From an uncultured Litorilinea sp. (GTDB lineage: Bacteria; Chloroflexota; Anaerolineae; Caldilineales; Caldilineaceae), in assembly GCA_946885925.1 (NCBI GenBank), contig CAMPHP010000313.1, positions 1 to 5,160 of the forward strand: a stretch of 5,160 nt of DNA. Reading direction: 5' to 3'. Each line of letters starts with the position of its first letter. The first letter of the stretch is position 1. A model generated the notes under the pieces. That model worked only from the letters and a program-made list of their open reading frames with translations. It was not told the DNA's origin and made no database searches. Of the stretch, positions 1 through 5,160 are shown one piece after another. The position numbers were made by a program, and so were the translations under genes.

Positions 1-338
1 CCTCTTTACGACCTGGCGGTAAATTTCTGATCGAAACAATGGGTAAAGAGATTCTAGCCAGCAAATTTCAGGAAAGAGACTGGACTGAAGAAGGCGACTT
101 ATTGTTATTGTCAGAGAAGAAAGTCAGTCAGGATTGGGGGCGTATCAAGACACGGTGGATTGCGATCAAAGGTAATCAAAGGATTGAGCATAGCGTATCG
201 GTGCGTTCATATTCAGCGGTGGAACTATCGTCGCTGTTGTATGCATGTGGTTTTCCCGAAGTTCAAGTATATGGAGATCTAGAAGGAATTGCATACGATC
301 ATGCGGCGAAAAGGCTAGTCGTGATCGGGCGCAAGTAG
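1..338 (+). CDS. Class I SAM-dependent methyltransferase, C-terminal part (5' end outside window)
   Basis: The reading frame is open from base 3 to the TAG at 336-338 and gives 111 residues without their N-terminus. The visible part opens with LRPGGKFLIET, the turn and beta-strand 5 that follow the SAM pocket in class I (Rossmann-fold) methyltransferases. It continues through a beta-rich segment (RDWTEEGDLLLLSEKKVSQDW, then IKTRWIAI) to YSAVELSSLLYACGF and VQVYGDLEG, the usual closing helix and strand of this family, and ends in a basic RLVVIGRK. The ATG at 39 is internal, because the conserved motif lies upstream of it in frame. The SAM-binding glycine motif (motif I) is off the window, so the substrate cannot be inferred. 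The protein is probably cytosolic. It is the first visible gene of a tandem + strand set, 18 bp before the Ldh-family gene. Family assignment is fairly sure; specificity is unknown. Confidence 0.82.
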   Translation, partial: SLRPGGKFLIETMGKEILASKFQERDWTEEGDLLLLSEKKVSQDWGRIKTRWIAIKGNQRIEHSVSVRSYSAVELSSLLYACGFPEVQVYGDLEGIAYDHAAKRLVVIGRK

Positions 339-343
339 AGCCA

Positions 344-351
344 AGAGGGGG
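344..351 (+). promoter_or_regulatory. Ribosome-binding site of the Ldh-family gene
   Basis: A purine run, AGAGGGGG, lies 5 nt before the ATG at 357. A GTG at 354 is also in frame and immediately precedes that ATG, but would leave only about 2 nt of spacing. The site therefore favours ATG 357. It sits wholly in the short gap after the methyltransferase stop, consistent with translation from a shared mRNA. Confidence 0.6.
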
Positions 352-356
352 AAGTG

Positions 357-1403
357 ATGGCACAGATGGAAATACGGGTTGATGCAAATGAGTTGAAGAG
401 ATTTACGACAGAGGTGTTCATTTGCGCAGGGATGCCGCCGGATGATGCCGCGATTGAGGCGGAAGTGCTTGTCTGGGCCAATCTGCGCGGCGTGGATTCG
501 CATGGCGTTCTGCGCATACCGTGGTATTTGGACAATGTAGATAAGGGCTGGATGAACCCTCGGCCTAATGTCCGGATTCTCAAAGAGACACCAGCTGTGC
601 TCTATGTTGAGGCGGATCGTGCCTTTGGTCCGGTCGTAACGACTATGGCGATGGAGCGGGTGATTGACAAGGCGAGCACAGTAGGGATTGGCTGGGCGCT
701 ACTGCGCAATGTAACACACCAGGGTGCGATGGCTTATTACACCTTGATGGCCGTCCAGAAGAAGATGGCAGGGATTGCAATAGTGTGCAGCCCACCCAAT
801 ATGGCTCCCTACGGTGCCAAAGCCGCAGGCGTGCATAACAGCCCGATCGCAATTGGCGTTCCTGCTGGTCGATACCCACCACTGCTTTTGGACATGGCGA
901 CTAGCATTGCCGCGGGTGGCAAACTGGAAGTGGCACTCGACAAAGGCATTCCATTAGGCGCAGGATGGGCGCTCGACGGCGAGGGTAACTCCACCCTAGA
1001 TCCACAGCAGGCACGCATCTTGTTGCCGGCAGGCGGGCCAAAAGGTTCCGGACTGGCGCTCATGTTTCAATGTCTTACCAGCCTGATGGCGAATAACCCG
1101 CTGATCGCACCTGCCTTGCGTGGCGAGAGCAAAGGACATGTACAGAACAGTGTTGTCGCCGCTATTGATATTAGCCTGTTTACGGAGGTCGAGACATTTC
1201 AGGCCGAGGTGGATGAGACGATTGAGAGTCTCAAGGCGCTGCCCAAGGTCGACGGATGTGCCGAGATCTTAATGCCAGGCGAACCGGAACACAAGACCCT
1301 CGACGACCGCACCCGTCATGGTATTCCCTTACCATCAGGAACGATTGGAAGGCTGCGGAATGCCGCTAATCGTTTCCAGTTGCAGCTACCCGCAGGACTT
1401 TAA
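357..1403 (+). CDS. Ldh/malate dehydrogenase (Ldh_2, AllD/YlbC/ComC type) family oxidoreductase
   Basis: This complete gene encodes 348 residues, the normal size for the Ldh_2 family of NAD(P)-dependent 2-hydroxyacid/2-keto acid oxidoreductases, which are unrelated in fold to classical lactate dehydrogenase. Landmarks appear in family order: an N-terminal helical region; RGVDSHGVLRIP (about 45-55), with the conserved His of the active site; VTHQGAMAYYT (about 119-129), the position of the second conserved His; APYGAKAAGVHNSPIAIGVP (about 150-169); LLLDMATSIAAGGK (about 176-189); GIPLGAGWALD (about 197-207); LLPAGGPKGSGLALM (about 222-236), the cofactor-side glycine motif; and ILMPGEPE then RHGIPLP near the C-terminus. 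Some motifs deviate from the usual forms (HQG for HFG, HNSP for TNP), so the substrate is open: malate, lactate, ureidoglycolate, sulfolactate and cyclic imino acid reductions all occur in this family. No signal peptide is seen, so it is probably cytosolic. GTG 354 is a one-codon-longer alternative start. Family is confident; substrate unknown. Confidence 0.93.
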   Translation: MAQMEIRVDANELKRFTTEVFICAGMPPDDAAIEAEVLVWANLRGVDSHGVLRIPWYLDNVDKGWMNPRPNVRILKETPAVLYVEADRAFGPVVTTMAMERVIDKASTVGIGWALLRNVTHQGAMAYYTLMAVQKKMAGIAIVCSPPNMAPYGAKAAGVHNSPIAIGVPAGRYPPLLLDMATSIAAGGKLEVALDKGIPLGAGWALDGEGNSTLDPQQARILLPAGGPKGSGLALMFQCLTSLMANNPLIAPALRGESKGHVQNSVVAAIDISLFTEVETFQAEVDETIESLKALPKVDGCAEILMPGEPEHKTLDDRTRHGIPLPSGTIGRLRNAANRFQLQLPAGL

Positions 1404-1422
1404 CATAGTTACGATAGGTTGT

Positions 1423-1428
1423 GAGAAG
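1423..1428 (+). promoter_or_regulatory. Weak ribosome-binding site of comEC
   Basis: GAGAAG lies 11 nt before the ATG at 1440, a poor match at rather long spacing. An in-frame TGA at 1422-1424 excludes any start further upstream, and no other ATG, GTG or TTG lies between it and 1440, so ATG 1440 is effectively fixed. Weak initiation fits a low-abundance membrane channel. No recognisable promoter is seen in the 36-bp gap. Confidence 0.4.
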
Positions 1429-1439
1429 TTCTACTAAAC

Positions 1440-4052
1440 ATGACGCTGCTCTATTTGACCCTGGCTTATATGCTGGGTATTGGGTTAGGCAAATGGGTTT
1501 GGGACTATGGTTTGCTTAACTGCGATCTCCCGACTTGGCTTTTGTGGGTTCCCTTAAGTCTTTTGCTTTTTACCCCGCTCTTGCATCAGTGGGAGAGAGA
1601 TAGAATCATAGTTCCCCCCATGCGTTGGCCCGCCAGCGCTGGTTTTGTGCCTCCTTACCCTCCACTTACTTTAACGCTCTGTACCGGCTTAGCCCTCTGT
1701 CTGCTTACAGGCATCCTGCGTTATGCCGCTCACCCTCTTACCCCTTGTTGGACATCCGCAGATTTGGCCTACTACAATCTGCCTGCCAGTCACGCCTTTG
1801 ACAGGCAAGCCGCCCAACTTACTCTGGAAGGCTATGTTAGCACCTATCCCACACGCGAAGATGATCGTCAGCAACTGTATGTCACCACTGAAAAAGTCTT
1901 TATGAACGGCGTAGCCCGTCCTGTGCAGGGTGTGTTGTTCCTACAGACCAACGACAGCCATCACTATGAATACGGTCAATCTGTTCGTGTGTCAGGACGT
2001 TTAACAACACCACCCGACTTTGAAGATTTCTCGTATCGCCAATATCTTGCTCGAAGAGGAATACACAGCATTCTTTACGACGCCAAAGTTGAGCCACTAG
2101 CCAAGCCATTGCACGGGTGGTGGCACTACATCTATGTTCTACGTGCGCGTGGTGAGATGCTGCTGAATCAGTCGCTGCCTGAGCCCTATGCGGCGCTGGC
2201 GAATGGCATGTTGCTGGGCATTGATGGCGGAATTCCAGATGAGCTTTACGATCAGTTCAACTTGGCGGGAATCAGCCACGTTCTGGTAATTTCAGGTAGT
2301 AATGTTGCGCTCATTGCCACACTGGCGTTAGCACTTAGCCAGCGCGCGATAGGGCCTAAGCGTGCTGTTTACCCGGCGCTCACCGCTATCGGAGGCTACG
2401 CGCTGCTCGTAGGCGGCGATGCCGCGGTCCTACGAGCAGCGCTGATGGGTGGGTTAGTGGTTCTTGCCGCGGCTATCAACCGGCGCAGCACGGCGCTGAT
2501 CAGTTTATCAGTTGCTGGTGCATGGTTAACCTTGATCAATCCGCTCACATTATGGGATATAGGCTTTCAACTTAGCAGTATGGCAACCGCAGGGTTAATT
2601 CTCTTTACACCGCCGATTACAGCCTGGATAACCAAAGTGCTCCCCGATTTCCAGGGCAGTGTCTTGACCTCCACACAATCCATACCACGGGTAACTACGC
2701 CAGGAGCTATTACCCCTAACAATCCAACAAAAGCTCTTTTCTATAGCCTCATTGCCGACAGCTTGATTGTAACCTTAGCGGCTAACGTAATGGTCATGCC
2801 ATTGATTGTGTTCTATTTTGGTCGCTTGAGTGTGATCAGCGTAGCAGCTAACCTCCTGGTCGCCGCGGTACAGCCCTTGATCTTATTATCTGGTACTGTT
2901 GGGCTCCTAATTGGGCTTATGCGCCTGGCAGTCGTTGCGAAAATTTTCTTATGGGTGACGTGGTTGGGTCTCTATTGGACTACGTTCGTTGCACAATGGG
3001 CTGCACAACTACCAGGGGCGAGCCTGGAAATTGCGACATATGGGTGGGGTGGACTTGCCATCACTTACGTTCTGATTTTCGCATTGCGTATTCGGCATTT
3101 AAGGCAAATGTGGCGCACCCACACGATCACCAACGCGATGACTAATACGACATGGATGCGTAACCTACAACCGCTTATGCTGAGTGGTCTGGTACTCGCA
3201 ACAGGATTAATCTGGGGCGCAGTATTTACATTGCCGGATGGCAGGCTGCATGTGTACTTTCTGAATGTTGATGGAGGATCGGGGATGCTGATCCAAACAC
3301 CCAGCGGTCGCCAGATACTGATAAATGGTAGTCATATTTCGCAACGGCTTATCTCTGAACTCGGTAAGGTTATGCCCTTTTGGGACCGCACCCTGGATTT
3401 AATGGTGGTCACACAGCGGAACAGCAGTTCTATAGATGCGCTAGCGGAAATCCCTCGACAGCTACACATAGCCCAGGCGATTGATTCCTATGCGAGTGAA
3501 GTAGAATCTGACAGTGATATATGGCGCAGTAGCCTAAAGCAAACAGATACGCCAGTAACGTCTATGCAGAGTGGAGGGTGGATCGATCTAGGAGATGGAG
3601 TAGCCTTATGGATACTATGGCCGCCTCATGGTGACAACCTGGATGGTGACCCAGGTCATCAACAATCATTGGTGCTAAAATTAGTTTACAATGACTTCAG
3701 TATGCTTGTGACAGGCGATAGCAGTTTACTCGACGCACACAGCTTAATTGGTTCAGGGCTACCTATTGAGGCGAGCCTGCTGCAACTGGAATCAAGTGCC
3801 GGTAACTATGCTCTATATGATGAATTGATTACGAACGTAAATCCACACATGGTAGTTATCCACGGAGGCGGCAATCTCCAAGACAATAGCCCAAAGGCAG
3901 TATTGCCTCACCTCATAGGCAGCAAAGTACTTCAAACTGATTTAGCAGGCCGTATCCACGTCTATACCGATGGTCAAAAGCTGTGGCTCGACACAGAGGT
4001 GGATTATTGGTCATTTGGCTCCAATCCTGCAGGCTCTCTCTATCTACGCTAA
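1440..4052 (+). CDS. comEC: ComEC/Rec2 DNA-uptake channel with degenerate metallo-beta-lactamase-like domain
   Basis: This complete 870-residue inner-membrane protein belongs to the ComEC/Rec2 family, the channel carrying single-stranded DNA into the cell in natural transformation. N-terminal membrane segments (about 3-20, 32-48, 76-95) precede a soluble DUF4131/OB-like domain (about 125-220) with GYVSTYP, YGQSVRVSGRL and FSYRQYLARRGI. The Competence domain (about 230-550) is multi-spanning and has the family hallmarks GMLLGIDGGIPDELYDQF, AGISHVLVISGSNVAL (277-291), GGDAAVLRAALMGG (325-338), LWDIGFQLSSMATAGL (371-386) and LAANVMVMPL plus GRLSVISVAANLLVA. A polar insert (about 401-432) separates two membrane segments. 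The C-terminal metallo-beta-lactamase-like domain (about 600-850) keeps FWDRTLD, LGDG, VTGD and QTDLAGRIHVYTDG but lacks most metal ligands: NVDGGS replaces DVGQGD, INGS replaces IDGG, and TQRNSSSIDA replaces the THxDxDHxGG type motif. The ends look intact. It follows the Ldh gene by 36 bp; no other competence gene is in view. Transport function is likely, nuclease function doubtful. Confidence 0.95.
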   Translation: MTLLYLTLAYMLGIGLGKWVWDYGLLNCDLPTWLLWVPLSLLLFTPLLHQWERDRIIVPPMRWPASAGFVPPYPPLTLTLCTGLALCLLTGILRYAAHPLTPCWTSADLAYYNLPASHAFDRQAAQLTLEGYVSTYPTREDDRQQLYVTTEKVFMNGVARPVQGVLFLQTNDSHHYEYGQSVRVSGRLTTPPDFEDFSYRQYLARRGIHSILYDAKVEPLAKPLHGWWHYIYVLRARGEMLLNQSLPEPYAALANGMLLGIDGGIPDELYDQFNLAGISHVLVISGSNVALIATLALALSQRAIGPKRAVYPALTAIGGYALLVGGDAAVLRAALMGGLVVLAAAINRRSTALISLSVAGAWLTLINPLTLWDIGFQLSSMATAGLILFTPPITAWITKVLPDFQGSVLTSTQSIPRVTTPGAITPNNPTKALFYSLIADSLIVTLAANVMVMPLIVFYFGRLSVISVAANLLVAAVQPLILLSGTVGLLIGLMRLAVVAKIFLWVTWLGLYWTTFVAQWAAQLPGASLEIATYGWGGLAITYVLIFALRIRHLRQMWRTHTITNAMTNTTWMRNLQPLMLSGLVLATGLIWGAVFTLPDGRLHVYFLNVDGGSGMLIQTPSGRQILINGSHISQRLISELGKVMPFWDRTLDLMVVTQRNSSSIDALAEIPRQLHIAQAIDSYASEVESDSDIWRSSLKQTDTPVTSMQSGGWIDLGDGVALWILWPPHGDNLDGDPGHQQSLVLKLVYNDFSMLVTGDSSLLDAHSLIGSGLPIEASLLQLESSAGNYALYDELITNVNPHMVVIHGGGNLQDNSPKAVLPHLIGSKVLQTDLAGRIHVYTDGQKLWLDTEVDYWSFGSNPAGSLYLR

Positions 4053-4262
4053 CCGCGTGATTCTATCACCTGATTCGAAACCTCCTTTTTACATCATCTC
4101 CTCATCGGCTACTACGTAATCCATCACGATGAGATTGCTCAGATGAAAGGCTAGCCGAGTACTACTTTTATAGATGGCTGACAAAGACTCCCAACATACT
4201 CACTTGTCCAAAGTGGTAAGCCACCAACGGCAATGTCAATACACCCGTTCCTGGACAATGGT
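4053..4262. other. Non-coding gap between convergent genes; no classic terminator
   Basis: These 210 bp separate the ends of comEC (+) and the reductase (-). I see no credible gene or tRNA. Right after the comEC stop there is a small hairpin, GTGAT-TCT-ATCAC (4057-4069), but the T5 run at 4086-4090 is 17 nt further on, so it is a poor terminator. CTCATCG at 4101-4107 matches CGATGAG at 4127-4133, and TCGGCTA at 4105-4111 matches TAGCCGA at 4152-4158. The two pairs share TCG and interleave like a pseudoknot. About one 7-bp pair of this kind is expected by chance in a stretch this long. Transcription of both genes must end somewhere near here, but the signal is not clear. Confidence 0.5.
4204..4258 (-). 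repeat. Nested inverted repeats just downstream of the reductase stop
   Basis: TTGTCCA (4204-4210) pairs with TGGACAA (4252-4258). Inside it, GTGG (4213-4216) pairs with CCAC (4221-4224), and AACGG (4226-4230) with CCGTT (4245-4249). Together they could fold as a three-way junction. On the - strand the structure begins 4 nt after the reductase TAA, where an mRNA 3'-end structure would be expected. No T-run follows in that direction, so intrinsic termination is not supported, and the stems are short enough to be chance. Confidence 0.25.
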
Positions 4263-5160
4263 TTAGTTGTTATGTTTCACGGTGATGACGACATTTCCCT
4301 TTTTGTGGCCCTGATCAACATACCGGTGCGCCTCGGCCATCTGCTCCAGCGGATAGCAGCGATCGATCACTGGTTTCAGTTGGCCGGTCTCAACAAGCTC
4401 TTTGAGAAAAACGAGTGCTTCTGCGCGCGGGGCTGCTGTGCCACCGATGACCTTCTTGCCTGTTGTCATCGAATACCACAGCCCTTTGATCTCTGGTGCC
4501 ACCATAACCGTATGAAGATAATATCCTTTCGTCTTCAACGAGCTTTTACATTCTGAAAACGTCGTCTTGCCGATCACGTCAAAAATAATATCGTAGCTCT
4601 CACCGTTTTTCGTGAAATCCTCTTGAGTGTAGTCGATAACCTGATCGGCACCTAGCGATTTCACCAACTCTACGTTCCTCGTACTGCATACCCCGGTGAC
4701 TTCTGCTCCAAAGTATTTAGCAAGTTGCACTGCAAAGGTGCCTACGCTACCCGAAGCGCCATTGATAAGGACTTTTTGTCCGGGCTGGATATTGCCTGCT
4801 TTAAGGAAAAACAGGGCGGTGTTTGCGCCAAGAGAAAGCGTGGCGGCTTCCTCATAGGTCGCATTATATGCTTTTGTTACCACCGCCCCGTCTTCGGGCA
4901 GACATTTATACTCGGCGTGGGCACCAAAGTTCTCCTCAAAGGTCGATGCAAAAACCTGGTCGCCTACCTTGAACCGCTTTACCTCTTTGCCAACTGCTTC
5001 AACTTCACCAGCTAGTTCCATGCCAAAGATTGGATTTTTCGGTTTCCTGAAACCTAAGGCGATTCGAGCCGGGAGCCAGAACAGGGGAGGGACTGTAAAG
5101 CTTCGCATTCTACAGTCCCCGGCGTTGACGGTTGTCGCATGCACTTTGACCAATAGCTGT
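4263..5160 (-). CDS. NAD(P)-dependent medium-chain dehydrogenase/reductase, quinone-oxidoreductase type (N-terminus outside window)
   Basis: The - strand frame is open from the window edge to the TAA at 4265-4263, giving about 299 visible residues. The TTG at 5153-5151 is probably not the start: the frame continues upstream as [15 protein letters not shown], and family members have some 25-30 more residues before this. The order is a GroES-like catalytic domain with [11 protein letters not shown] and [18 protein letters not shown] then GDQVFA, followed by a Rossmann domain with [21 protein letters not shown]. The glycine motif GASGSVG and downstream CSTRN suggest NADP(H). [10 protein letters not shown] and a closing [20 protein letters not shown] segment are typical of zinc-independent quinone oxidoreductases and enone reductases. 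The catalytic-zinc Cys/His set of alcohol dehydrogenases is absent, as is the four-Cys structural zinc lobe. The likely role is cytosolic NADPH-dependent reduction of quinones or activated double bonds; the substrate is unknown. It is convergent with comEC and its promoter lies beyond the right edge. Confidence 0.92.
   Translation of the reverse strand, partial: QLLVKVHATTVNAGDCRMRSFTVPPLFWLPARIALGFRKPKNPIFGMELAGEVEAVGKEVKRFKVGDQVFASTFEENFGAHAEYKCLPEDGAVVTKAYNATYEEAATLSLGANTALFFLKAGNIQPGQKVLINGASGSVGTFAVQLAKYFGAEVTGVCSTRNVELVKSLGADQVIDYTQEDFTKNGESYDIIFDVIGKTTFSECKSSLKTKGYYLHTVMVAPEIKGLWYSMTTGKKVIGGTAAPRAEALVFLKELVETGQLKPVIDRCYPLEQMAEAHRYVDQGHKKGNVVITVKHNN

Noticed and set aside
39..338. Complete 99-residue protein starting at ATG 39
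   Set aside because: The frame stays open to the window edge and the upstream codons encode the conserved LRPGGKFLIET methyltransferase motif, so this ATG is internal.
3629..3655. Direct repeat GGTGAC and inverted CCTGG/CCAGG inside comEC
   Set aside because: It is short and explained by the coding of GDNLDGDPGH; nothing suggests a mobile or regulatory element.
1440..4052. ComEC as a pseudogene because of lost MBL motifs
   Set aside because: The frame is uninterrupted over 870 codons, the channel domain hallmarks are intact, and the MBL scaffold outside the metal site is preserved.
4057..4090. Intrinsic terminator for comEC (GTGAT-TCT-ATCAC plus T5)
   Set aside because: The stem has only 5 bp and is AT-containing, and the T-run is 17 nt away from it instead of directly following.
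4233..4556. 107-codon + strand open frame over the end of the reductase gene
   Set aside because: It lies almost wholly antisense to a clearly conserved - strand protein, and its translation has no recognisable family features.
4263..5153. TTG 5153 as the true start of the reductase
   Set aside because: The frame continues upstream with family-like residues (QLLVKVHA), and the N-terminal strand of the GroES-like domain would be missing.

Overview
The window (5160 bp, mid-range GC) is ordinary-looking bacterial chromosome with four protein genes. Three are tandem on the + strand: the tail of a class I SAM-dependent methyltransferase, a complete Ldh/malate-type dehydrogenase, and a complete ComEC/Rec2 DNA-uptake channel. 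The fourth, a zinc-independent quinone-oxidoreductase-type dehydrogenase, lies convergently on the - strand and runs off the right edge. I see no RNA gene, insertion sequence, CRISPR array, phage gene or attachment site. Protein style and GC make me lean towards Chloroflexota (Ktedonobacteria-like), but no marker gene settles this and the assignment is tentative.

Layout. 1-338: methyltransferase C-terminus, 5' end outside the window. 357-1403: Ldh-family NAD(P)-dependent oxidoreductase, 18 bp after the methyltransferase stop, behind a strong purine-rich ribosome-binding site. 1440-4052: comEC, 36 bp after the Ldh stop, with a weak ribosome-binding site. The short gaps and shared strand suggest one transcription unit, with its promoter left of the window. 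4053-4262: non-coding gap between convergent genes with several short inverted repeats but no classic terminator. 4263-5160: medium-chain dehydrogenase/reductase, N-terminus outside the window.

The genes do not form an obvious pathway. The methyltransferase and Ldh protein are soluble enzymes of unknown substrate, ComEC is an inner-membrane protein for transformation, and the reductase is a separate unit. The most notable observation is in ComEC. Its membrane channel and N-terminal domain look normal, but the C-terminal metallo-beta-lactamase-like domain keeps the fold landmarks while almost every metal-ligand motif is replaced, so it is probably a pseudo-nuclease. I found no convincing undescribed system here.
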